Below, in pieces: positions 56,701 through 64,000 of a stretch of 64,000 nt of DNA. Within the stretch, counting starts at the first letter, position 1; each line of letters begins with the position of its first letter. The position numbers were made by a program, and so were the translations under genes. Origin of the DNA: Mesorhizobium xinjiangense (GTDB lineage: Bacteria; Pseudomonadota; Alphaproteobacteria; Rhizobiales; Rhizobiaceae); the NCBI RefSeq assembly GCF_009749525.1, contig NZ_WOAC01000001.1:186001-250000 (forward strand). Reading direction: 5' to 3'. The notes under the pieces are model-generated. The model made no database searches. It was not told the DNA's origin and saw only the letters and a list, made by a program, of their open reading frames with translations.

Positions 56701-57064
56701 GTAAGCGACGTCTGCGGCCCACAGGATTTCAGCTTGACGGCGTGAAGTTCCATGGCAGGAGCTCGTCGATCCGGCTTTTCGGATGGCCGTCGGCGATGGC
56801 CTCGAGGGTCGCCTTGAGATAGGCGAAGGGCTCGACACTGTTGATTTTCGCGGTCTCGATGAGCGATGCGATGCGGCCCCAGGTGCGGCCGCCCTCGTCA
56901 TGGCCGGCGAACAATGCATTTTTCCTGTTCAAGGCAATTGGCCGGATCAAATTCTCGACACTGTTGCTATCGATCTCGACACGGCCGTCGTGGAGGAAGG
57001 TCTGCAAACCGTCCCAGTGACGATGGATGTAGGCAAGCTTCTCGCCGAGACGGGACTTGGTGGA
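56701..57064 (-). mobile_element. IS66-family insertion sequence remnant (one end only)
   Basis: The left edge starts GTAAGCGACGTCTGCGG. The GTAAGCG beginning is characteristic of IS66-family terminal repeats and is placed correctly 28 bases beyond the transposase stop. IS66 transposase homology continues to about 57064 and then stops in mid-gene. The other end and the accessory genes are gone. The breakpoint coincides with the start of an unrelated plus-strand gene. Confidence 0.8.
56729..57064 (-). pseudogene. IS66 transposase (TnpC) C-terminal fragment
   Basis: The minus strand encodes KSRLGEKLAYIHRHWDGL, then FLHDGRVEIDSNSVENLIRP, IALNRKNALFAGHDEGG and WGRIASLIETAKINSVEPFA. This is the end of the catalytic DDE domain and C-terminal part of IS66 transposases, including the final glutamate region (SVENLIRP). 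About 110 of about 500 residues remain. The frame stays open for another 50 residues upstream, but that part is antisense to the 57068 gene and shows no transposase similarity. Confidence 0.85.
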
Positions 57065-57067
57065 GCC

Positions 57068-57769
57068 ATGTACAACGACGACGTGATGCGCGTTCCCGCG
57101 AACGAAACCGAGATGTGGGATGTACTGCGGGAACAGTTCGAATATGCCAGGCATGTGCTCTGTGACCTGCCCGTTGAAAGCCGGGAGGAGGCGCTTGCGC
57201 ACGAACACCACCGACGGCAAGATGGGGCGGTTTCACGGGCGGGCATGGCGGTTATCCGTTACCGCGACACCGGCGGCGAACTCGACCAGCGCGACCACTA
57301 CCTCGAAATGGGCCGCGAACTCCTCCCGTATATTCACCAGGAGCTTGATGAAAAGAAGCTGACGCCGGAATACGTGCAGCAGTGGGGAAAGATCATGTTC
57401 TGCCACGGCTATGTCGCTTCCTATGTCTTGGACGACACGGACGACCTTTCTCATAAACGCGCGGGCCAGAAGACAGGAAAATTGCGATCCAAGGACCCGC
57501 AGCGGAAATGGATTGCAAACATCATGATTCCGCTGATCGACGCCGGATTGACCCGTGATCAAGCCGAACTGCGAGTTGTCGAACACATCGAGGCCGCCTT
57601 GCAGTCGACAGAGCTCCAGGGTGGCTTTCCGGAAGACTGGTTCAAGTCGATTATCACCCACGGCGACCTGGCTGCGACGTATGACTTCAAGCATTTCTCG
57701 GCCAAGGCAATGCGGCAGTTCGTACGTGAGCCGATAGACGACATCCCGCCGATTCCCGAAATCCCATAA
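57068..57769 (+). CDS. Hypothetical protein next to the IS66 remnant
   Basis: This 233-residue protein is not one I recognise. It is hydrophilic and charged, with segments ELLPYIHQELDEKKLTPEYV and NIMIPLIDAGLTRDQAELRV. It has no signal peptide or membrane span. The reading frame is open further upstream through the IS66 fragment, but that part is antisense to the transposase, so the true N-terminus was probably lost or is the ATG at 57068 (GGTGGAGCC upstream). It is the first gene of a decayed mobile element. Confidence 0.65.
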   Translation: MYNDDVMRVPANETEMWDVLREQFEYARHVLCDLPVESREEALAHEHHRRQDGAVSRAGMAVIRYRDTGGELDQRDHYLEMGRELLPYIHQELDEKKLTPEYVQQWGKIMFCHGYVASYVLDDTDDLSHKRAGQKTGKLRSKDPQRKWIANIMIPLIDAGLTRDQAELRVVEHIEAALQSTELQGGFPEDWFKSIITHGDLAATYDFKHFSAKAMRQFVREPIDDIPPIPEIP

Positions 57770-57855
57770 AGCTGCTTCGGGTGTGTTCGGAAAGTTCACG
57801 CTAAGGCAAACCTGTCTCCACCAGACCGCAATGGCCTGAGAAAGGAGATAGAGCA

Positions 57856-58056
57856 ATGAATACCGACACATCACCACCGCTGTTCGATGACCTCGATCAG
57901 CTTCGCACCTATAGGGACGCCGCCGCCGCGCTGCGCATTCCGTACTTCAAGATTCAGCGCGCGGCACGGGCCGGGATCATCCCGACCTTTTCGATCTTGA
58001 ACAGCCGCAAGTATGTGAAGCTGCGCGACATCCTCGAACTGTTGTCCGCCGCGTAA
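57856..58056 (+). CDS. Small HTH (excisionase/AlpA-like) DNA-binding protein
   Basis: This 66-residue protein has a MerR/excisionase-like helix-turn-helix: TYRDAAAALRIPYFKIQRAA with RAGIIPTFSILNSRKYVKLR and a closing helix DILELLSAA. A strong AAAGGAGATAG site precedes the ATG. Such proteins control excision or transcription in integrative elements, which fits the replication gene downstream. No integrase gene is visible. Confidence 0.75.
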   Translation: MNTDTSPPLFDDLDQLRTYRDAAAALRIPYFKIQRAARAGIIPTFSILNSRKYVKLRDILELLSAA

Positions 58057-58140
58057 CCCGAACTCAAACTCAAATTCGGCGCCGACCAGCCGTGCCTTGG
58101 CACGGAACGAGATCGGTTTGCCAATAGAAAGGAATAAGCG

Positions 58141-58602
58141 ATGTATTTTAAGATCTGGGGATACGAATTCGACCATCTCCCCGAAGGTTATATTGGAGCG
58201 TTGACCACCGAGTTGACCCTGCTCGAAATGGAGAAACGCGGCTGTCTGCAGATTGCCGATGACGGTCGCGTTCGAGGTACAACCGTCGGGCTATATCCGG
58301 TGATGTTCTCACTACAGATCGCTGGCGACATCCTTGCGGCAGTCAGGGTCGAGAGGAGCGATACTGATGTCCTTCTTGGTCGTGTCAACTTCTTTGATGT
58401 CCGCGACCTGACTTGGCGAAATGACAATTCTACTTTCGATTGCCACAGGCCCCTCGCACAGGTTGAATTTCTGATCTCCGAGGATTTCCAGTGGAGCACG
58501 GAGAATCTCCTCCTCAGTAGTGACATATTCGTGAAAGAAGAGGCCTCAGAACGCCTCCTGCGAAACCTCATCGTCGCGACCGGTGCCGACTCTGCGGCCT
58601 GA
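58141..58602 (+). CDS. Hypothetical protein of the mobile element
   Basis: This 153-residue soluble protein is preceded by AGAAAGGAATAAG. I do not recognise a family. It starts MYFKIWGYEFDHLPEGYIGA, has a beta-rich middle (GLYPVMFSLQIAGDILAAVR) and a helical end (KEEASERLLRNLIVATGA). Repeated spacer sequence (CTCGGCGC/AGAACGGGATCGG-like) lies before this gene and before the next one, suggesting cassette-like ancestry. Confidence 0.65.
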   Translation: MYFKIWGYEFDHLPEGYIGALTTELTLLEMEKRGCLQIADDGRVRGTTVGLYPVMFSLQIAGDILAAVRVERSDTDVLLGRVNFFDVRDLTWRNDNSTFDCHRPLAQVEFLISEDFQWSTENLLLSSDIFVKEEASERLLRNLIVATGADSAA

Positions 58603-58724
58603 TAGAGTTCGGCACTAACTTTGCGCGGCCCGAGTTTGGGCCGTGCTCCTTCTTCCACAAATTCGAGCTGATCAGCTGCGCCTCGGCGCAGAACGGGATC
58701 GGCTGCCAAAATTCGAGGCAACTC

Positions 58725-60376
58725 ATGTCCAAAATCGAATCCGCTCCTGATAGCGAAAGCATTTTTGCACATCACGACGCACTTTATGAAAAAATCGGGC
58801 TGGCCGGCACGCCCGTAGACCTTGGCGGCAAGAAACCGCTGATTCCTGGCTGGACGAAGCATAGGACGCTGAAGACTGCCGAGCGTCAACAGCTTCGACA
58901 AAAGCACCCAAACGCTAGCATCGGGCTATTGGCCGGAACCACGCTATTGAATGACAATCTGTTCGGCTTCCTTGATGGCGATCATCCGGGCTTCACCAAG
59001 TTTTTCTGCCGGCTGATCGATCCGGTGTCGGGCAAAATCGGCCAGAAGGGTATCACCATCTTTTGCCAGTTTGCGGCCGAAACCAAGAGCAAGAAGGTCC
59101 GCCAGAAAGGGGCGAAGGCTCCAATAGCGGAGTTGATGGTGTCGTCGGGAATGACGGTGATTCCGCCGTCCCCGCATCCGTCCGGCGTGCGATACCGCTG
59201 GCACGGCAAGCCCCTTCACGAAGTCGACCTATGCGCCCTGCCGATGCTGGATGAATTGCGTATCGAGTTTTTGTCTAAGGTCTGCTCGAACCCATCCGCC
59301 CTTGCCATGGCGGAAGGCGGCCCCGACCTGAAGGCGCACGACCTGATGTTGGCGTTGACTTCGTCCGGCATCGCCCTGCTCGACCTCGATCTGGAATGGA
59401 TGGCGCATTGCCTGAACGGCCTCCTGCCGCTCGGCTATCGCGGAAACACCGCCGACGAAACGCTCGGAATGCTCAAGAGCGCACGGGAAAAGAACCTCGG
59501 GCAGAGTAGAGCATCTCACGGGGATTACGAGCCTGGTGAATTGGGGCCGATACCCTTGGGCTATCTGCCGGACGGGCGGTTCGTATTCTTCGAGCAGACT
59601 CGACACCTGGTCATTGTTGAAACCACTGCCAGACTGCTTTCCGCAGGCGCTTTGCTCAATCTTGCGCCTGTTGAATTCTGGGTGCGGAATTTCCCCACCA
59701 AAGACGGCATCGACGTTAAGGGGGCGGCCGTTACCTTGATCTCTGCTGGCCGCGCCAAAGGAGGTTTCGATGAAGGCAGCGTTCGCGGTCGGGGCGTTAT
59801 ATCGAGAACGGGCAGGTCGTTCGCAACTTTGGCGGCGAGATCCCGAGTAGCGCCAGCTACGCTTATATCTGCCCCATTCCGTTAAAGATCGACCCGGATG
59901 GCAAGCGGGTGGACCCGGCCGCCATGTTGAAGTTCCTCCAGTTATTCAACTTCGCGTCGCCCAGCGCCGCGTTCCTCCTGTTCGGCTGGTTGGCGTCTGC
60001 CGTGATTTGCGGTGCGCTCGAATGGCGGACCCACGTCTTTATCACGGGTGCCAAGAACACCGGCAAGACGACGCTCGTGAATGCCATGTACAATCTACTC
60101 GAAAAGATCGTCGTTGCACTCGACGGCCAAAGCACCGAGGCAGGCATCCGCCAGAAGCTCGGTCCCGACAGTCGGCCCGTCATGCTCGATGAGTTCGAGA
60201 GCGACCAGAACCTCACCAGAATGCGGGCCGTTATCAAGCTGATCCGCAGTTCGTCGTCGGGCAATCTCGCGATTGCGCGCGGCACGCCAGAGGGGAAGGC
60301 GCTGGAGTTCACCATCCGCGCGAGCTTCCTGCTGGCCGCGATCAACGCAATGGCGGTGACGGCCGCCGACCGTTAG
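58725..60376 (+). pseudogene. Prim-pol primase/D5-like helicase, frameshifted
   Basis: The first frame (58725-59885) encodes a bifunctional primase-polymerase domain. It has SIGLLAGTTLLNDNLFGF, an acidic motif in LDGDHPG (about residue 85) and MTVIPPSPHPSGVRYRW. Homology continues to about 59790 (GGFDEGSVRGRG) and then moves to another frame, opened after a TGA at 59771. That frame reads RYIENGQVVRNFGGEIPSS and goes on through an ATPase with Walker A FITGAKNTGKTTLVN and Walker B VMLDEFESD to 60376. A single-base deletion near 59790 explains this. The stop TAG at 60374 follows AADR, where relatives continue with SRI, so it may be a nonsense change. This was the replication initiator of the element. 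Confidence 0.8.
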
Positions 60377-60640
60377 CGCATCGGCGAGCACTCGCCATTC
60401 CTGATGGTTCTGGAGTAGCATGAATAAAAGCCGCTCGCCCGACGTGGTCGCCACCCACGGATCATCGTCCCCAAGCAATTCCATCATCGTTCGACACCGC
60501 CCTTGTTAACGGCAAGTTATGTGGATGTGATACAACAGTCATCCCATCCTTTCGCTGTCATCCAAATCCAATCCACACCGCTTGCGTCCGTACAGTTGCG
60601 GGGTCGTCGTCCATCATCTTCCCCATCTCGCGCATCACCA
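60377..60640. other. Degraded spacer after the primase-helicase pseudogene
   Basis: No supported gene lies here. The plus strand carries a 28-codon frame (MNKSRSPDVVATHG) and the minus strand an open stretch beginning MMELLGDDDPWVATTSGERL, which runs into the pseudogene. Neither can be assigned. The DNA looks like a junction of fragments between the primase-helicase and the VapC tail. Confidence 0.4.
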
Positions 60641-60720
60641 TCAGCCCTTGCGCAGCGGGTTGATGATCTCGACGTCGGTGAAGTCCTTTTCATTGTCCGT
60701 GACGACGACGCAGCCGTTAC
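60641..60720 (-). pseudogene. VapC-like PIN toxin C-terminal fragment
   Basis: The minus strand encodes NGCVVVTDNEKDFTDVEIIN followed by PLRKG and a stop. This is the typical C-terminus of VapC-family PIN toxins, including the last acidic motif (TDNEKDF). Only about 25 residues remain; upstream the frame runs into the 3' end of the lipoprotein gene without further similarity. No antitoxin is present. Confidence 0.6.
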
Positions 60721-60725
60721 GCCAG

Positions 60726-61286
60726 TCACTCAATACGATAGTCGACCGAATGCGAATTGACCCTGATGACCCGCAGAGTTTTTCCCTCGACCTTGAGCGT
60801 CTGACCGCTGGAAAGATTAATCCGAATCGGCCGTTCGGCTGTCACATATTCAGTAGAGCCCCGCGCAGGGATGTATTGGTATGAGGTCGAGGTCGCCGTA
60901 CCTGAAATCGGGGTAGTACCAACCGTGCCGCTGATTGATGTGCTGGAGTAATTGGGCAGTATGAGTGGTGTCTCGCTCATTGTCGTCGCATTGCTCTCGA
61001 CGTGAACATCAGTCCGTACAAAAACGGCCTGCTGCCCCTGCGTTCCAAGGTAGCGCACCTTCGTGCCGCCGGCGTTGGTGGTCCGGCCAAATAGATCCGC
61101 ACGACCCACGATGTTGGGTAGCGATCGCCGCGACTGGAAACTCAGAACCGTGTCGCCCGGTCCGGCAGACAGCACCTGCCCCGTCGTTGGTGTAACGAGC
61201 GCCGTCTTCGTTTCGACTTGAGCGCAAGCTACGATGAGCGCCAACGGAAGAAGTGCGGAAGCTTGTTGAATAATTCGATTGGACAC
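60726..61286 (-). CDS. Putative lipoprotein
   Basis: This 186-residue protein has a lipoprotein signal peptide (SALLPLALIVAC, modified cysteine at residue 21) and a GTG start with AGGGGGATTACTTC before it. The mature part is rich in T, S, G and V, with alternating beta-type pattern (TKVRYLGTQGQQAVFVRTDV and VTAERPIRINLSSGQTLKVE), suggesting a beta-barrel or sandwich. No family is recognised. It lies about 120 bases after the protease gene on the same strand, and both are less GC-rich than their surroundings. Confidence 0.7.
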   Translation of the reverse strand: MSNRIIQQASALLPLALIVACAQVETKTALVTPTTGQVLSAGPGDTVLSFQSRRSLPNIVGRADLFGRTTNAGGTKVRYLGTQGQQAVFVRTDVHVESNATTMSETPLILPNYSSTSISGTVGTTPISGTATSTSYQYIPARGSTEYVTAERPIRINLSSGQTLKVEGKTLRVIRVNSHSVDYRIE

Positions 61287-61404
61287 GAAGTAATCCCCCT
61301 GAAATCAACCCAGCTTCTTCCGAAAAATCACGCCGGGATTTCGCTATCAATTTTGTCCAACCGCTCCGTCGGCCAACAAACTGGCCATCAGAATACGCAG
61401 CGCT

Positions 61405-63276
61405 TCATTCACATCGTATGGCCACGGACATGCTCGTGACAAAATCTGCCAAGTCCGGCGGTTCCATTCGCTTCTGAGCGATCACCCCATCCGCAATTGC
61501 CACGTCGACACGGTTCGCAAGAAGAAAAGACACTGCGGTAGAACCGCGAATAGCGAAATTCACATTTTGCACAATGTCGCCCGTAGCTACCATCGCGGCG
61601 AATGCGTTGAACTTTCCGGTCACGATACCGGCGACGTTTCCATAGTAGTCGACCAACGGGCCGCCGCTATTCCCCGGCTGAACCGGCGCAGACGTCTGTA
61701 GGTAGCGGGAATCGTCACGTAGCCCGCTTAAGGCGGTGACGCTTCCTAGAGTAAAGTTCCCCCCGCTGGAAAGGATGGATGAGAGCGGATAACCAAAGGC
61801 GGCGACCGGCTCGCCCAATCGCACCTTCACGTTGAAGTGCGCAAATTGGTCAACCTGCTTCTCGACCTTTAGCAGCGCGAGGTCGTTCGTTTTATCTCGT
61901 GCTACGATAGCGGCGGGTAACGATGGCGATCGGCCATGAAGTACAAGCGGGTTTCGGCATCCATCGATGACGTGGAAGTTTGTGATGATTTCTCCGTCCG
62001 CGGTTACAAAGAAGCCAGTTCCAGATGATGATGCTTGTGGCTCATCATCACTTTGCTGTCGTTCCGAGGGGCCTTCTATTCCCGAATCGGGCGTTTTGGC
62101 GGCCGCGACTACGCCCCCTTTCGTAGCGCCCGGAAGATATCCCCGCTCCTGAAGATGGGCTCTCAGCGCCACAGGAAAGGTGGCGTTAATCTTGGCACTG
62201 TCGGGACAATCAGAGAACTTGAGGGGTTGGCTGCATACCTGCATTTGCCAGTCGCTCGCACGATCGAATGAGGCCATCATCTTTGGCCAGGCATCGTCGA
62301 ATTCCCCCACAAGGGCCTTAGTGGCCACCCACGCCGCGAGGAAACCGTTCGAATTCCACAATGACGTGTTTTGCTGAGCAAGATGCTCCATCCCCGCGAG
62401 TTCCCGCCGGTAATAGGTGGTAAAGCTGGAGTTGTGACTCTGATCCGAAAGCGCCCCATCGCGTAGTTGCTCGATAACTGTTGGCGCCCAAGAATTTGCA
62501 TAGGGCGCGAAAGCATATAGGAAGCTGTTGTCAGAGCTGATTAACTCCATGCTTCCGTCAGAATCAATGTCATTGAATGTATAGCCCCCGCCATCAAGTG
62601 TGGAAGCTTCTGTCCTGACCCAATGGTTACCTTCCGGGCTGAAAATCTCGGTTACGGTGCAACAGTGAGCGCCGCCCCAGAAGGCCGAAAAGATAATCTC
62701 TGGTACGCTTGATGCTGGATCGAGGTGAACTGCCATTACAGAAGACTGGCCGTTGCTGGTGGAGACGGCCGACATGACAGAGGAGAAGGCGACCTGCCCG
62801 TTCTTCGTGCCCATTATCCGTGGCGAATACATATCTGAGTCGGCAGGAACCGTGTCTATTGTCACTTGCAGGCCTGAGGTCTCGAAGCGCGCCGCGCTCG
62901 AAGAATTTGCCTGCCAATTAGGAAAGACCACTCGCACTGGTTGCCAAAGCGTCTCCAGGAAATCAGCACCGTTGGACATGAACAGGTCCCTCGGTAGCCC
63001 TCCTTCAGCGAGAAGGCCTTTCTTGGCGGCCTTTATCCCATTAGGCACAGGGACAGGACCAGCAACTACGGCAAGCCAGCCATTTGATGACCTGACTACC
63101 CGGACATCATCAAAACGCCATTGGTATACCGACGCGATGCCGATCGCATCGTCAAGACTTTTGCTACTGGCGAGTACCACCCAACGCGCAGCGGCTCCAC
63201 TAGGCACTTCCGCAAAAGCACCCACCGTAGTGAAGCAAAAGCATACGATAGCCGATAGTAGTCGAAACCTGAACAT
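61405..63276 (-). CDS. Secreted trypsin-like serine protease with SPOR-like N-terminal domain
   Basis: This 623-residue exported protein has a signal peptide ending near VGAFAEVP. Residues about 30-75 resemble a SPOR fold (RWVVLASSKSLDDAIGIASV, VVRSSNGWLAVVAGPVP), which in other proteins binds glycan strands of peptidoglycan. A middle region (about 110-350) includes NDIDSDGSMEL, an FG-GAP-like acidic motif. The protease domain (about 415-595) has catalytic H435 (ITNFHVIDGC), D465 (TNDLALLKV) and S537 (QPGNSGGPLV). The visual base composition is AT-richer than in the neighbouring chromosome. Confidence 0.85.
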   Translation of the reverse strand: MFRFRLLSAIVCFCFTTVGAFAEVPSGAAARWVVLASSKSLDDAIGIASVYQWRFDDVRVVRSSNGWLAVVAGPVPVPNGIKAAKKGLLAEGGLPRDLFMSNGADFLETLWQPVRVVFPNWQANSSSAARFETSGLQVTIDTVPADSDMYSPRIMGTKNGQVAFSSVMSAVSTSNGQSSVMAVHLDPASSVPEIIFSAFWGGAHCCTVTEIFSPEGNHWVRTEASTLDGGGYTFNDIDSDGSMELISSDNSFLYAFAPYANSWAPTVIEQLRDGALSDQSHNSSFTTYYRRELAGMEHLAQQNTSLWNSNGFLAAWVATKALVGEFDDAWPKMMASFDRASDWQMQVCSQPLKFSDCPDSAKINATFPVALRAHLQERGYLPGATKGGVVAAAKTPDSGIEGPSERQQSDDEPQASSSGTGFFVTADGEIITNFHVIDGCRNPLVLHGRSPSLPAAIVARDKTNDLALLKVEKQVDQFAHFNVKVRLGEPVAAFGYPLSSILSSGGNFTLGSVTALSGLRDDSRYLQTSAPVQPGNSGGPLVDYYGNVAGIVTGKFNAFAAMVATGDIVQNVNFAIRGSTAVSFLLANRVDVAIADGVIAQKRMEPPDLADFVTSMSVAIRCE

Positions 63277-63520
63277 CTAACGCTCCCCAAGCTCAAGATG
63301 ATGAGCCAGCCAAGGTATCAGCGTCAATGACGTTGGCGAGTTGGTGTGAAGCTTGGGAGCGAAGAGTGCCCGTTTTGGGCATTTACCTTCGCATTCTTCT
63401 GAATCGTTGCGTACCCCAGCAACGCCGCGATTTCACGCCGCGGGGCTTCCGCGAACTCGTAACCACGCCGTAACCGCGGCCCCTGAACGGCACACCGGTA
63501 CCGCCCGTCTCACAGGCGCG
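63277..63520. other. Intergenic region between protease gene and tRNA-Gly terminator
   Basis: No gene or clear promoter is recognised. The reading frames crossing it are low-complexity frames created by GC-rich DNA and by the adjacent tRNA. Confidence 0.5.
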
Positions 63521-63553
63521 AAAACACGAAAAGCCGCGGAGTTCCGCGGCTTT
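63521..63553 (-). terminator. Rho-independent terminator of tRNA-Gly
   Basis: AAAGCCGCGGA and TCCGCGGCTTT form a perfect 11-bp stem with a very short loop. Read on the minus strand, the stem is followed by TTTTCGTGTTTTC, a U-rich tail. It lies 16 bases past the 3' end of tRNA-Gly in its direction of transcription. Confidence 0.85.
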
Positions 63554-63568
63554 CGAAGAATTGGAAAC

Positions 63569-63643
63569 TGGAGCGGGCGATGGGATTCGAACCCACGACC
63601 CCAACCTTGGCAAGGTTGTGCTCTACCCCTGAGCTACACCCGC
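63569..63643 (-). tRNA. tRNA-Gly (anticodon GCC)
   Basis: The minus strand starts GCGGGTGTAGCTCAGGGGTA. The anticodon arm is CAACC-TTGCCAA-GGTTG with anticodon GCC. The T arm includes GGGTTCGAATCCC, and the acceptor end is CGCCCGC followed by T and an encoded CCA. Length is 75 nt including CCA. A strong terminator follows. Confidence 0.96.
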
Positions 63644-63862
63644 TCGCGCGGCGCATGCGCCGCAAGCCGCGCCTATATGGCGGATGCCGAGACAGAATGC
63701 AACAGCAAATTTCGCCTACACGCATGCCCCTTTGGCATGAGCCCAAGCGGCGTCCATCGCCGGCATTTTCACCCATCGCAGCACCGCGTCCCGCCGTTGG
63801 GGTGTTTCGTCCCGGCCGGCATTTCACTCGTTCGATTCATCACTTCACGGGATCGGTGAACC

Positions 63863-63930
63863 GATCTAACCTTTTGATTTGACGCCATTCCGGATGGAGA
63901 ACCGGGTTTCACTTCTCATGGAATTGCTCT
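63863..63930. repeat. Repeat family C, copy 3
   Basis: This 68-bp copy reads GATCTAACCTTTTGATTTGA, then CGCCATTCCGGATGGAGAAC and CGGGTTTCACTTCTCATGGA, ending ATTGCTCT. It matches the reverse complement of 27250-27318 with roughly nine differences. The rest of 63644-63972 shows no gene. Confidence 0.88.
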
Positions 63931-63972
63931 AAACACCAGCCTGGTTGACGGGCGCGCCCATGGGAGCATTGC

Positions 63973-64000
63973 ATGGCACGAAGCGAGCAGGAACTGATCA
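63973..64000 (+). CDS. Possible start of a gene leaving the right edge
   Basis: An ATG with GGGAG six bases before it opens a frame MARSEQELI that runs off the window. Only nine codons are visible, so the product cannot be named and the frame may be chance. Confidence 0.25.

Noticed and set aside
56783-57067. N-terminal extension of the 57068 gene
   Set aside because: This part is exactly antisense to conserved IS66 transposase codons, so it is not part of the original protein.
60503-60760. Plus-strand frame of 85 codons after the primase pseudogene
   Set aside because: It is antisense to the VapC tail and to the end of the lipoprotein gene, and its product is low-complexity.

Overview
The window looks like chromosome of an alphaproteobacterium of the Hyphomicrobiales (Rhizobiales), probably close to the Mesorhizobium/Phyllobacteriaceae group. 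This rests on high GC, a rhizobial-type myo-inositol operon, the gpmA-dapB pair beside tRNA-Leu, a homogentisate cluster with a DUF2783 gene, and short intergenic palindromic repeats of the rhizobial kind. The genus is an inference. Most of the window is ordinary catabolic and housekeeping sequence. The right end (about 56.7-63.3 kb) is accessory DNA.

1-10.2 kb is a myo-inositol locus. It holds a sugar ABC permease (cut by the left edge), its binding protein, an RpiR-type regulator (IolR), iolG, and iolC-iolD-iolE-small membrane protein-iolB. GGAA-N6-TTCC boxes lie in both divergent promoter regions, which fits one IolR regulon covering uptake and catabolism. 10.4-16.9 kb holds the tamA-tamB outer-membrane assembly pair. 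17.0-30.4 kb is housekeeping: tRNA-Leu(CAG), gpmA, dapB, an MsbA-like exporter, glk, mgsA, a MepA endopeptidase, an NAD-dependent epimerase, queG, a glutathione transferase, uppP, a TauE-like permease, an NDUFA9-like protein and a DadA-like oxidase.

30.4-35.3 kb is an aromatic-acid cluster on the minus strand: hmgA, an unusual metallo-beta-lactamase-fold protein, an MhpA-like FAD hydroxylase and DUF2783. A broken Phd/PIN toxin-antitoxin pair interrupts it. 35.4-45.7 kb contains two complete TRAP transporters on either side of the DctB/DctD two-component system. A consensus sigma-54 promoter lies upstream of the first dctP. 45.9-52.7 kb is an arabinoside cluster: ArsR-type regulator, GH51 arabinofuranosidase and a four-gene ABC importer, with a perfect operator-like palindrome before the enzyme gene. 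52.9-56.5 kb carries a DUF3307 protein, a cyclic-nucleotide-binding protein and a 914-residue ABC exporter whose ATPase motifs are badly degenerate.

56.7-60.7 kb is a decayed mobile element: an IS66 end, two genes I do not recognise, an excisionase-like HTH protein, a frameshifted primase-helicase and a VapC tail. It is followed by an AT-richer pair (a lipoprotein and a SPOR-like/trypsin-like protease), then tRNA-Gly(GCC) with its terminator. Three repeat families (two, two and three copies) lie between genes. No CRISPR array, rRNA or complete prophage was seen.
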